Made by a program: the position numbers and the translations under genes
Assembly (NCBI GenBank): GCA_033964015.1
Contig: CM066915.1
Location: 12,299,573-12,363,572 of the forward strand
Origin: Scolanthus callimorphus
Taxonomy: Eukaryota; Cnidaria; Anthozoa; Actiniaria; Edwardsiidae
Direction: 5' to 3'
Length of the DNA: 64,000 nt
Shown here: positions 22,275 to 33,179 of the stretch, piece by piece
Numbering within the stretch: the stretch's first letter is position 1
Layout of the letters: each line of letters begins with the position of its first letter
The notes under the pieces: model-generated
Database searches by the model: none
What the model saw: only the letters and a program-made list of their open reading frames with translations
What the model was told of the DNA's origin: nothing

Positions 22275-23201
22275 TCAGAGATAGTGGAAATTGATGTTGA
22301 GTCCACAAGGGCTAAGAGTTCCCAAGTTAAAGATAAGTTCCATCTCCTGGTGTTTGCGATGGTAGTTGTCCCCGTGGCTTAAACGGAGGCCGCATACCCT
22401 AAGATTGTCAATAGAGTGCGATGCAGAGTTAAAATGTTCGGCCACGGGGAAACCAGGAGATTTGTTCTTGATACTGCGAAGGTGCTCTCCAACTCGTTCG
22501 CGTAAAGAACGACCGGTTTCACCAATGTACAGAGAAGTACAACGGGTGCAGCTGATGCAATACACCACATTCTCAGACCGACAGGTGAAGCGATTGTTGA
22601 TGGTGTATCTGCTTTTGGGACCCTGTATGATAGTCTGAGAAGTGGTGTGTTTGCACGTCTGACAGCGTGGGCGGTTACACGGGAACGTTCCGGCATCCGA
22701 TGATGTTGACGAACCGACACTAGAGTGCACGAGGATATCCCTGAGATTCTTGTCGCGATTCTTGTCGGATATAAGTGGCGACTCAGGGAAAATCCTGCGT
22801 GTGTCTGGATCAGTGGTTAAGATGTTAAAGTTCTTCATGAGTATCTGTTTGGTAATGGCGTTAAAGTTGTTGTAAGTAAGTACCAACGGAACGCGGTCTG
22901 TGCTGTCCTCATGCCGGGATGCCGTAAGGGCGTCTTGACGTGTAACTGTTAAAACTCTGTTAAGGTCATTCTCGAATTGTGCAGCTGGATAACCACGAGC
23001 TGTGAAGAAATGTTGCATCATTCTAGACTTGACGAGGAAGTCGTTATCATCTGAACAGAGACGGCGGAGACGGAGAAACTGGCTGTATGGGATAGCCCGT
23101 TTACAATGGCCGGGGTGGTGTGACGTAAAGTCGAGGTAGTTGTGTGTGTCAGTCTCTTTGTAGTATATTGATGTCTGAATGCTGTGATTGGATATTCGCA
23201 A
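22275..23201 (-). CDS. PLE thumb + Cys linker + GIY-YIG endonuclease (unit 5)
   Basis: Intact 308-codon frame as in unit 3. One substitution in the thumb (SRMMQ for SREMQ), caused by CATCATTCTAG near 23018, at the same site where unit 4 is frameshifted. Confidence 0.9.
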   Translation of the reverse strand: MRISNHSIQTSIYYKETDTHNYLDFTSHHPGHCKRAIPYSQFLRLRRLCSDDNDFLVKSRMMQHFFTARGYPAAQFENDLNRVLTVTRQDALTASRHEDSTDRVPLVLTYNNFNAITKQILMKNFNILTTDPDTRRIFPESPLISDKNRDKNLRDILVHSSVGSSTSSDAGTFPCNRPRCQTCKHTTSQTIIQGPKSRYTINNRFTCRSENVVYCISCTRCTSLYIGETGRSLRERVGEHLRSIKNKSPGFPVAEHFNSASHSIDNLRVCGLRLSHGDNYHRKHQEMELIFNLGTLSPCGLNINFHYL

Positions 23202-24176
23202 CTAGATGTCGAGAAAAAGCAGTCCGAGTTCACTGATGGTAGAAGTAAACTCCAGGGCAGGATGGAAATTGGAGACGTACTCTATAAATCCTTCAAGATC
23301 ACGACGATCACACTGCGCAGCACCCACTACGTCATCAATATAACGCTTCTGAAGTTGAGGGAAAAAGCCGGTGAACTGCGTGCGGATTTGCTCTTCTACA
23401 TATCCAACGAAGAGACATGCATAGTTAGGGCCCATTTTACTGCCCATAGCAACACCACCAATTTGTCGATAGTTGTCACCGTTGAACTTGAAGGCATTGA
23501 GGGTGAGAACCAGTTCGGCGAGACGAGTAAGGGTGGCCGTGGGAGGTTCCTGCACCGTGCGTTTGTCCAGGAAGTGGGCGAGCGCCTGTAGTCCGCTGTT
23601 GTTGGGGATGACGCTGTACAAAGACTTAACGTCCATAGTGAACAGGAAACATGGCTTGGAACTGGTTTCATCGAAGCGGAATTCATTGAAGATGTTTAAG
23701 GCGTGGTTGGTGTCTTTAACATAAGTTGGCAGGTTTCTCACGACCGGGGCAATTATCTCATCAAGGTATGCTGCGATGTTTTCCGTCGGACAGCTGCAAG
23801 CAGACACTATAGGACGTCCGGGGTTGTTGTCTTTATGAATCTTGGGCAGCATATAGAAACGTGAGGTACGGGGCGTGGTGACTATAAGGTGCTTAGCCGT
23901 GGGTGGTAAGGCACAAGTAGCGATCATGTTCTTGATGTTATCTTTGACAACCATCTGATACTCTCTTGTTGGATCAGAGTCGAGTCGTTCGTAAAAACGA
24001 TTGTCAGATAGTTGCCGGTTAGCTTCTTGGATGTAGAGTTCGCGTTGCCAAACCACAACTGCGCCTCCCTTGTCCGCTGCTTTGATAAGGATGTCCTGCC
24101 GTTGTCGTAAAGACCGTAAAGCTTGCTTCTCTTCAGAAGAGAGATTCGAGGTGGTGATGCGTCTCTTGAAATTCAA
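23202..24176 (-). CDS. PLE reverse transcriptase domain (unit 5)
   Basis: 324-codon RT frame, all motifs conserved, IAPVV variant. Confidence 0.9.
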   Translation of the reverse strand: MNFKRRITTSNLSSEEKQALRSLRQRQDILIKAADKGGAVVVWQRELYIQEANRQLSDNRFYERLDSDPTREYQMVVKDNIKNMIATCALPPTAKHLIVTTPRTSRFYMLPKIHKDNNPGRPIVSACSCPTENIAAYLDEIIAPVVRNLPTYVKDTNHALNIFNEFRFDETSSKPCFLFTMDVKSLYSVIPNNSGLQALAHFLDKRTVQEPPTATLTRLAELVLTLNAFKFNGDNYRQIGGVAMGSKMGPNYACLFVGYVEEQIRTQFTGFFPQLQKRYIDDVVGAAQCDRRDLEGFIEYVSNFHPALEFTSTISELGLLFLDI

Positions 24177-24991
24177 AGAATTGATGCTGCGACGACAACG
24201 ACAAGGGCAGTAAAACGTCCATCCTTAGGTGTCCATGTAGAGGTCTTCTTCTCAAATTTAGCGAAAGGATCGTCATCCTGTTCTTGTACATCTTCCTGGT
24301 CATAAAAATGAGCCTTGAGACGGAGACGGCGAAAAAACTTCTCGCTATCAGATTTAACCTCGTATTCATCAACCTTGTTATTTTCAGGGACAAACGTGAA
24401 ACCTTTGCTGAGGACGGTATTTTCAGCATCAGAAAGCGGCAAATCTGCGGGAATAATAACAACAGTTCTTATCGCTGATACAACAGGTTGGACTGTAACA
24501 TCATCATTGGCAGATCTCGCTGTGTTACGCAGAGAGGCGAACTTTGCATCTTTAATAGACTTGATTTCATGATGCAAATTAGAGTTCAATTCAGAAATAA
24601 TGTTCATGGCACAGTGATACTCTGCAGGAGTACAGCTATCACGGAGGCTGCTGGAAGCACGGGATTTGAGGTTGGAAACATGTATAAGACTGACCTTAAA
24701 CTTCTGTACGCTTGTTTGCATCAGGCGTCTTGAACAAGAATTAAGAATTCTGGAATAGTGTCTGTGGTCGTAATTACCATTGGAGGGATGAAATCGTAGT
24801 CGGAAACCTTTAGGAATTACTCCCTTGCGTAGACAACGGCCAATGAAGATGATATGGCTGGTTAGCTTGGTCTTTTTGAAGATGTTGTAAGCCAGCTTGA
24901 GAGCGATAGATCTTGTATCGTCGTCAAGAAATGAGAGGCTGTGTTGTAAATCGCGTCGTAGAGAGGACACAGTTCTTCTAATATTAGGCAT
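24173..24991 (-). CDS. PLE polyprotein N-terminal region (unit 5)
   Basis: 272 codons from ATG at 24989-24991. In frame through DDDPFAKFEKK and TPKDGRFTAL, then nine residues of shifted sequence caused by the 13-bp loss. This is the array copy whose N-terminal frame is closest to whole. Confidence 0.83.
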   Translation of the reverse strand: MPNIRRTVSSLRRDLQHSLSFLDDDTRSIALKLAYNIFKKTKLTSHIIFIGRCLRKGVIPKGFRLRFHPSNGNYDHRHYSRILNSCSRRLMQTSVQKFKVSLIHVSNLKSRASSSLRDSCTPAEYHCAMNIISELNSNLHHEIKSIKDAKFASLRNTARSANDDVTVQPVVSAIRTVVIIPADLPLSDAENTVLSKGFTFVPENNKVDEYEVKSDSEKFFRRLRLKAHFYDQEDVQEQDDDPFAKFEKKTSTWTPKDGRFTALVVVVAASIL

Positions 24992-25120
24992 AATAGCAGA
25001 TGGAAAATCGCATCAAATGTTTTAGAAAAATGAGATAGAGTTAAAACTCCGTGTGATGCGTGACACTTGTAAAGAGATGGTATAAAATCGAATCAATAAA
25101 TTGAAAAAGTGTCAGTATAA

Positions 25121-25165
25121 TTTAATACAAACGTTTCGGGCATGGCCCTTCATCAGTGTATAAAA
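25121..25165 (-). ncRNA. Hammerhead ribozyme (upstream of ORF, unit 5)
   Basis: As at 4925-4969. Confidence 0.86.
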
Positions 25166-25946
25166 AGGCGGTATTCGCCATGCTAAAATCCTAACGGAAA
25201 AGCGCGCGCTAAATACAATAGGCGCGCGCGCTCTAGATGAGTTCGAACAGTCAGAGATAGTGGAATTGAGTCCAGACAGCACCAAACCTCACTCAATTTG
25301 TTTTATACCATGACAAAATTAAAGACTCTGCTAAAACAAGCACGTTCCGTTGCTAATCGCGCGCGCATTCGAGCAGTTTTCCGTTGTTTTAAAAGGCGCG
25401 CGCGCATACTGACGTTAAACACTAATTTCGTGTGCATTTAGGACACTTCCGATTGGCTCTCGCGATTTCGATTGTTGAAACCGGTCTCCAAATATGGTCA
25501 AGATTTGTACCTTGACATGTTTGAATGTGGTCACGCTTGTTATCGAAGAGATGTTTGACTGTTACACGTTTCAACTCACTTATATGTTTCTGGAAAAACA
25601 TGTTACTTTTATAAAATTACCGGCTCGCCAATCACTCAATTGTCTGACGTCAGAAGCATGTTTGCACAGGGAAATGCAAACATGGTTCTAAGCCAATCAG
25701 AGCGCGCGTACTATCTAAATTATTTTATAATGATGGATAAAATTTAATTCAGCTACTCAACAAAAGAACATCCCCTGTCCAAAGAAAAAAGTGTATTTGA
25801 CAAGGCAGATAGAAAGGACCGAATAGCTAATCCGGAATATGAGATGGAGGGCATGCCACTATTTAATCAGGAGCGTTGAATTCGACCAACGTAACAATGA
25901 CCTGCAAAAAGAACTGAGCAAGGACGTAAAGAAAGTCAATAGACGA

Positions 25947-26614
25947 CCTTCATTTAACCACCATTAATTTCTACCGGATGAAACCCGATGACTACAACTA
26001 GCTCCTCGATAAGAATGTACAGAAAGCATATAAACAGGCTGGAAAAAAGAAGGAAGTAAAAATCAATCAGGAAGCGAAGAAGATCTCAGATGATCTGGAG
26101 TTGGCCGACAGAGTTGAGACCATGGCAAGGCGGGACGCATTTATAACTTTAAAAGACCATAAGCCAAACTTCGAAAATGCACCAAACATGCCGGCTTATT
26201 AATCCAACCAAGTCCGAAATCGGAAAAATCGCGAAACATATACTCCAGAGAATCGTGAAAAGCACCGCACTGGCCACTGAAGTCAACCTATGGAGGAGCA
26301 CCTACTCAGTACTCAAATGGTTCAACAAGATCGAAAATAAGCGTAGCGCGTCCTTCGTGTGCTTCGACCTTGTGGTTCTCTTCCCTTCCATAACGCAAGA
26401 ATTGTTATCCGAGGCCATCGACTTTGCTGCGCTAACTATGTAAACATTTCGCCTACACATTAGATGAGACAGAGAAATCATTATGCACGCAAAACAAATA
26501 CTCCTTTTCAGTGCAGACGCCCGTTGGGTAAAGAAAGATGCGCCCGGCGGCTTATTCGATGTAACCATGGGGTCGTACGATGGCGCTGAGTCGTGCGAAC
26601 TTGTAGTAGTTTAC
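25947..26614 (+). pseudogene. Relic of second RT (unit 6)
   Basis: Same relic. Motif A reads CFDLV instead of CFDIV. Confidence 0.72.
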
Positions 26615-27200
26615 TTTTTTTTGTAATTTTTTTTTGTATTTCAACATCTTTATTTGTTTTATTTTCTTACAAGATAATCAATTACAAAAACCCATACTAC
26701 CACAACCAACATCAGAAGAAAAAAACACAAGAAAACAAGGAAACACGAGAAAAAATAAAACTAACAAGCAAAAACAGACAAAAACCGATAAAAAATCACA
26801 CTATCATTAATAATTATTGTAGTGCTTTAAATTCTGACGACTTTCGTCAAATTGCCCCACTTTATCAAGTGGAATGATTCCTTCTTATTTTTCATGGCAA
26901 TATTATCTTCAATCTTTTCATAAAAGGCTAAAAGCGATCTAAATTGTGGCAGTTTGGGGTGAATTCCACTTTCCCTCTTCTTATATATAATATACTTTTA
27001 AATTAATAATATAAAATTACATGTGGGAAAATACTCAGAGCAATTAATACCGAATATTATATTTGGAAGAGTCAATGGCAGTAATACTAAACTAGCCTCT
27101 TCTACAAAAATGAGATAGAGTTAAAACTCCGGGTGATGCGTGACACTTGTAAAGAAATGGTATAAAATCGAATCAATAAATTGAAAAAGTGTCAGTATAA

Positions 27201-27245
27201 TTTAATACAAACGTTTCGGGCATGGCCCTTCATCAGTGTATCAAA
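27201..27245 (-). ncRNA. Hammerhead ribozyme (downstream, unit 6)
   Basis: Helices identical to 1951-1995. Confidence 0.86.
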
Positions 27246-27330
27246 AGGCGGTATTCGCCATGCTAAAATCCTAACGGAAAAGCCCGCGCTAAATACAATA
27301 AGCGCGCGCGCTCTAGATGAGTTCGAACAG

Positions 27331-28257
27331 TCAGAGATAGTGGAAATTGATGTTGAGTCCACAAGGGCTAAGAGTTACCAAGTTAAAGATAAGTTCCATC
27401 TCCTGGTGTTTGCGATGGTAGTTGTCCCCGTGGCTTAAACGGAGGCCGCATACCCTAAGATTGTCAATAGAGTGCGATGCAGAGTTAAAATGTTCGGCCA
27501 CGGGGAAACCAGGAGATTTGTTCTTGATACTGCGAAGGTGCTCTCCAACTCGTTCGCGTAAAGAACGACCGGTTTCACCAATGTACAGAGAAGTACAACG
27601 GGTGCAGCTGATGCAATACACCACATTCTCAGACCGACAGGTGAAGCGATTGTTGATGGTGTATCTGGTTTTGGGACCCTGTATGATAGTCTGAGAAGTG
27701 GTGTGTTTGCACGTCTGACAGCGTGGGCGGTTACACGGGAACGTTCCGGCATCCGATGATGTTGACGAACCGACACTAGAGTGCACGAGGATATCCCTGA
27801 GATTCTTGTCGCGATTCTTGTCGGATATAAGTGGCGACTCAGGGAAAATCCTGCGTGTGTCTGGATCAGTGGTTAAGATGTTAAAGTTCTTCATGAGTAT
27901 CTGTTTGGTAATGGCGTTAAAGTTGTTGTAAGTAAGTACCAACGGAACGCGGTCTGTGCTGTCCTCATGCCGGGATGCCGTAAGGGCGTCTTGACGTGTA
28001 ACTGTTAAAACTCTGTTAAGGTCATTCTCGAATTGTGCAGCTGGATAACCACGAGCTGTGAAGAAATGTTGCATCTCTCTAGACTTGACGAGGAAGTCGT
28101 TATCATCTGAACAGAGACGGCGGAGACGGAGAAACTGGCTGTATGGGATAGCCCGTTTACAATGGCCGGGGTGGTGTGACGTAAAGTCGAGGTAGTTGTG
28201 TGTGTCAGTCTCTTTGTAGTATATTGATGTCTGAATGCTGTGATTGGATATTCGCAA
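27331..28257 (-). CDS. PLE thumb + Cys linker + GIY-YIG endonuclease (unit 6)
   Basis: Intact 308-codon frame. Private substitutions include Thr for Ser in GPKTRYT and Val for Gly in FNLVTLS near the C-terminus. Confidence 0.9.
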   Translation of the reverse strand: MRISNHSIQTSIYYKETDTHNYLDFTSHHPGHCKRAIPYSQFLRLRRLCSDDNDFLVKSREMQHFFTARGYPAAQFENDLNRVLTVTRQDALTASRHEDSTDRVPLVLTYNNFNAITKQILMKNFNILTTDPDTRRIFPESPLISDKNRDKNLRDILVHSSVGSSTSSDAGTFPCNRPRCQTCKHTTSQTIIQGPKTRYTINNRFTCRSENVVYCISCTRCTSLYIGETGRSLRERVGEHLRSIKNKSPGFPVAEHFNSASHSIDNLRVCGLRLSHGDNYHRKHQEMELIFNLVTLSPCGLNINFHYL

Positions 28258-29232
28258 CTAGATGTCGAGAAAAAGCAGTCCGAGTTCACTGATGGTAGAA
28301 GTAAACTCCAGGGCAGGATGGAAATTGGAGACGTACTCTATAAATCCTTCAAGATCACGACGATCACACTGCGCAGCACCCACTACGTCATCAATATAAC
28401 GCTTCTGAAGTTGAGGGAAAAAGCCGGTGAACTGCGTGCGGATTTGCTCTTCTACATATCCAACGAAGAGACATGCATAGTTAGGGCCCATTTTACTGCC
28501 CATAGCAACACCACCAATTTGTCGATAGTTGTCACCGTTGAACTTGAAGGCATTGAGGGTGAGAACCAGTTCGGCGAGACGAGTAAGGGTGGCCGTGGGA
28601 GGTTCCTGCACCGTGCGTTTGTCCAGGAAGTGGGCGAGCGCCTGTAGTCCGCTGTTGTTGGGGATGACGCTGTACAAAGACTTAACGTCCATAGTGAACA
28701 GGAAACATGGCTTGGAACTGGTTTCATCGAAGCGGAATTCATTGAAGATGTTTAAGGCGTGGTTGGTGTCTTTAACATAAGTTGGCAGGTTTCTCACGAA
28801 CGGGGCCATTATCTCATCAAGGTATGCTGCGATGTTTTCCGTCGGACAGCTGCAAGCAGACACTATAGGACGTCCGGGGTTGTTGTCTTTATGAATCTTG
28901 GGCAGCATATAGAAACGCGAGGTACGGGGCGTGGTGACTATAAGGTGCTTAGCCGTGGGTGGTAAGGCACAAGTAGCGATCATGTTCTTGATGTTATCTT
29001 TGACAACCATCTGATACTCTCTTGTTGGATCAGAGTCGAGTCGTTCGTAAAAACGATTGTCAGATAGTTGCCGGTTAGCTTCTTGGATGTAGAGTTCGCG
29101 TTGCCAAACCACAACTGCGCCTCCCTTGTCCGCTGCTTTGATAAGGATGTCCTGCCGTTGTCGTAAAGACCGTAAAGCTTGCTTCTCTTCAGAAGAGAGA
29201 TTCGAGGTGGTGATGCGTCTCTTGAAATTCAA
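28258..29232 (-). CDS. PLE reverse transcriptase domain (unit 6)
   Basis: 324-codon RT frame, all motifs conserved, MAPF variant. Ends at the shared TAG. Confidence 0.9.
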   Translation of the reverse strand: MNFKRRITTSNLSSEEKQALRSLRQRQDILIKAADKGGAVVVWQRELYIQEANRQLSDNRFYERLDSDPTREYQMVVKDNIKNMIATCALPPTAKHLIVTTPRTSRFYMLPKIHKDNNPGRPIVSACSCPTENIAAYLDEIMAPFVRNLPTYVKDTNHALNIFNEFRFDETSSKPCFLFTMDVKSLYSVIPNNSGLQALAHFLDKRTVQEPPTATLTRLAELVLTLNAFKFNGDNYRQIGGVAMGSKMGPNYACLFVGYVEEQIRTQFTGFFPQLQKRYIDDVVGAAQCDRRDLEGFIEYVSNFHPALEFTSTISELGLLFLDI

Positions 29233-29909
29233 AGAATTGATGCTGCGACGACAACGACAAGGGCAGTAAAACGTCCATCCTTAGGTGTCCATGTAGAGGT
29301 CTTCTTCTCAAATTTAGCGAAAGGATCGTCATCCTGTTCTTGTACATCTTCCTGGTCATAAAAATGAGCCTTGAGACGGAGACGGCGAAAAAACTTCTCG
29401 CTATCAGATTTAAACTCGTATTCATCAACCTTGTTATTTTCAGGGACAAACGTGAAACCTTTGCTGAGGACGGTATTTTCAGCATCAGAAAGCGGCAAAT
29501 CGTTCAATTCAGAAATAATGTTCATGGCACAGTGATACTCTGCAGGAGTACAGCTATCACGGAGGCTGCTGGAAGCACGGGACTTGAGGTTGGAAACATG
29601 TATAAGACTGACCTTAAACTTCTGTACGCTTGTTTGCATCAGGCGTCTTGAACAAGAATTAAGAATTCTGGAATAGTGTCTGTGGTCGTAATTACCATTG
29701 GAGGGATGAAATCGTAGTCGGAAACCTTTAGGAATTACTCCCTTGCGTAGACAACGGCCAATGAAGATGATATGGCTGGTTAGCTTGGTCTTTTTGAAGA
29801 TGTTGTAAGCCAGCTTGAGAGCGATAGATCTTGTATCGTCGTCAAGAAATGAGAGGCTGTGTTGTAAATCGCGTCGTAGAGAGGACACAGTTCTTCTAAT
29901 ATTAGGCAT
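29229..29909 (-). pseudogene. PLE polyprotein N-terminal region with 46-codon deletion (unit 6)
   Basis: 226 codons. The 138-bp loss joins ISELN directly to DLPLSDAEN, removing the segment between residues 135 and 182 of the longer copies without shifting frame. The shared 13-bp loss still ends the frame. Confidence 0.8.
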
Positions 29910-30038
29910 AATAGCAGATGGAAAATCGCATCAAATGTTTTAGAAAAATGAGATAGAGTTAAAACTCCGTGTGATGCGTGACACTTGTAAAGAGATGGTA
30001 TAAAATCGAATCAATAAATTGAAAAAGTGTCAGTATAA

Positions 30039-30083
30039 TTTAATACAAACGTTTCGGGCATGGCCCTTCATCAGTGTATAAAA
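30039..30083 (-). ncRNA. Hammerhead ribozyme (upstream of ORF, unit 6)
   Basis: As at 4925-4969. Confidence 0.86.
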
Positions 30084-30859
30084 AGGCGGTATTCGCCATG
30101 CTAAAATCCTAACGGAAAAGCGCGCGCTAAATACAATAGGCGCGCGCGCTCTAGATGAGTTCGAACAGTCAGAGATAGTGGAATTGAGTCCAGACAGCAC
30201 CAAACCTCACTCAATTTGTTTTATACCATGACAAAATTAAAGACTCTGCTAAAACAAGCACGTTCCGTTGCTAATCGCGCGCGCATTCGAGCAGTTTTCC
30301 GTTGTTTTAAAAGGCGCGCGCGCATACTGACGTTAAACACTAATTTCGTGTGCATTTAGGACACTTCCGATTGGCTCTCGCGATTTCGATTGTTGAAACC
30401 GGTCTCCAAATATGGTCAAGATTTGTACCTTGACATGTTTGAATGTGGTCACGCTTGTTATCGAAGAGATGTTTGACTGTTACACGTTTCAACTCACTTA
30501 TATGTTTCTGGAAAAACATGTTACTTTCTAAAATTACCGGCTCGCCAATCACTCAATTGTCTGAGTCAGAAGCATGTTTGCACAGGGAAATGCAAACATG
30601 GTTCTAAGCCAATCAGAGCGCGCGTACTATCTAAATTATTTTATAATGATGGATAAAATTTAATTCAGCTACTCAACAAAAGAACATCCCCTGTCCAAAG
30701 AAAAAAGTGTATTCGACAAGGCAGATAGAAAGGACCGAATAGCTAATCCGGAATATGAGATGGAGGGCATGCCACTTAATCAGGAGCGTTGAATTCGACC
30801 AACGTAACAATGACCTGCAAAAAGAACTGAGCAAGGACGTAAAGAAAGTCAATAGACGA

Positions 30860-31528
30860 CCTTCATTTAACCACCATTAATTTCTACCGGATGAAACCCG
30901 ATGACTACAACTAGCTCCTCGATAAGAATGTACAGAAAGCATATAAACAGGCTGGAAAAAAGAAGGAAGTAAAAATCAATCAGGAAGCGAAGAAGATCTC
31001 AGATGATCTGGAGTTGGCCGACAGAGTTGAGACCATGGCAAGGCGGGACGCATTTATAACTTTAAAAGACCATAAGCCAAACTTCGAAAATGCACCAAAC
31101 ATGCCGGCTTATTAATCCAACCAAGTCCGAAATCGGAAAAATCGCGAAACATATACTCCAGAGAATCGTGAAAAGCACCGCACTGGCCACTGAAGTCAAC
31201 CTATGGAGGAGCACCTACTCAGTACTCAAATGGTTCAACAAGATCGAAAATAAGCGTAGCGCGTCCTTCGTGTGCTTCGACATTGTGGTTCTCTTCCCTT
31301 CCATAACCCAAGAATTGTTATCCGAGGCCATCGACTTTGCTGCGCTAACTATGTAAACATTTCGCCTACACATTAGATGAGACAGAGAAATCATTATGCA
31401 CGCAAAACAAATACTCCTTTTCAGTGCAGACGCCCGTTGGGTAAAGAAAGATGCGCCCGGCGGCTTATTCGATGTAACCATGGGGTCGTACGATGGCGCT
31501 GAGTCGTGCGAACTTGTAGTAGTTTACT
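30860..31528 (+). pseudogene. Relic of second RT (unit 7)
   Basis: Same relic with private substitutions; a TTT of the upstream sequence near 30774 is also lost. Confidence 0.72.
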
Positions 31529-32112
31529 TTTTTTTGTAATTTTTTTTTGTATTTCAACATCTTTATTTGTTTTATTTTCTTACAAGATAATCAATTACAA
31601 AAACCCATACTAACACAACCAACATCAGAAGAAAAAACACAAGAAAACAAGGAAACACGAGAAAAAATAAAACTAACAAGCAAAAACAGACAAAAACCGA
31701 TAAAAAATCACACTATCATTAATAAATCTTGTAGTGCTTTAAATTCTGACGACTTTCGTCAAATTGCCCCACTTTATCAAGTGGAATAATTCCTTCTTAT
31801 TTTTCATGGCAATATTATCTTCAATCTTTTCATAAAAGGCTAAAAGCGATATAAATTGTGTCAGTCTGGGGTGAATTCCACTTTCCCTCTTCTTATATAT
31901 AATATACTTTTAAATTAATAATATAAAATTACATGTGGGAGAATACTCAGAGCAATTAATACCGAATATTATATTTGGAAGAGTCAATGGCAGTAACACT
32001 AAACTAGCCTCTTCTACAAAAATGAAATAGAGTTAAAACTTCGGGTGATGCGTGACACTTGTAAAGAAATGGTATAAAATCGAATCAATAAATTGAAAAA
32101 GTGTCAGTATAA

Positions 32113-32157
32113 TTTAATACAAACGTTTCGGGCATGGTCCTTCATCAGTGTATCAAA
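32113..32157 (-). ncRNA. Hammerhead ribozyme with damaged stem II (downstream, unit 7)
   Basis: Core is intact but one stem II base is changed (plus strand CATGGTCC for CATGGCCC), so GGGC/GCCC becomes GGAC/GCCC with an A-C mismatch. Activity is probably reduced. Confidence 0.78.
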
Positions 32158-32242
32158 AGGCGGTATTCGCCATGCTAAAATCCTAACGGAAAAGCGCGCG
32201 CTAAATACAATCAGCGCGCGCGCTCTAGATGAGTTCGAACAG

Positions 32243-33179
32243 TCAGAGATAGTGGAAATTGATGTTGAGTCCACGTGGGCTAAGAGTTCCCATGTTAAAG
32301 ATAAGTTCCATCTCCTGGTGTTTGCGATGGTAGTTGTATCCGTGGCTTAAACGGAGGCCGCATACCCTAAGATTGTCAATAGAGTGCGATGCAGAGTTAA
32401 AATGTTCGGCCACGGGGAAACCAGGAGATTTGTTCTTGATACTGCGAAGGTGCTCTCCAACTCGTTCGCGTAAAGAACGACCGGTTTCACCAATGTACAG
32501 AGAAGTACAACGGGTGCAGCTGATGCAATACACCACATTCTCCGACCGACAGGCGAAGCCAGGTGAAGCGATTGTTGATGGTGTATCTGCTTTTGGGACC
32601 CTGTATGATAGTCTGAGAAGTGGTGTGTTTGCACGTCTGACAGCGTGGGCGGTTACACGGGAACATTCCGGCATCCGATGATGTTGACGAACCGACACTA
32701 GAGTGCACGAGGATATCCCTGAGATTCTTGTCGCGATTCTTGTCGGATATAAGTGGCGACTCAGGGAAAATCCTGCGTGTGTCTGGATCAGTGGTTAAGA
32801 TGTTAAAGTTCTTCATGAGTATCTGTTTGGTAATGGCGTTAAAGTTGTTGTAAGTAAGTACCAACGGAACGCGGTCTGTGCTGTCCTCATGCCGGGATGC
32901 CGTAAGGGCGTCTTGACGTGTAACTGTTAAAACTCTGTTAAGGTCATTCTCGAATTGTGCAGCTGGATAACCACGAGCTGTGAAGAAATGTTGCATCTCT
33001 CTAGACTTGACGAGGCAGTCGTTATCATCTGAACAGAGACGGCAGAGACGGAGAAACTGGCTGTATGGGATAGCCCGTTTACAATGGCCGGGGTGGTGTG
33101 ACGTAAAGTCGAGGTAGTTGTGTGTGTCAGTCTCTTTGTAGTATATTGATGTCTGAATGCTGTGATTGGATATTCGCAA
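32243..33179 (-). pseudogene. PLE thumb + GIY-YIG endonuclease, frameshifted (unit 7)
   Basis: Thumb/linker piece 32487-33179 and nuclease piece 32243-32698. A 10-bp insertion near 32553 (GCGAAGCCAG) lies in the Cys-rich linker and shifts frame just before the GIY-YIG core. Confidence 0.82.

Larger units (their letters stand above)
20189..25243 (-). mobile_element. Penelope-like element, tandem unit 5
   Basis: 5055-bp unit and the least damaged of the array: N-terminal region, RT and endonuclease each form one open frame, separated only by the shared 13-bp loss and the shared TAG. Confidence 0.93.
25244..30161 (-). mobile_element. Penelope-like element, tandem unit 6
   Basis: 4918-bp unit, shorter because of a 138-bp in-frame deletion at about 29501 in the N-terminal region. 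RT has the MAPF variant, and the CG insertion beside the downstream hammerhead is absent, unlike neighbouring unit 5. Confidence 0.93.
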
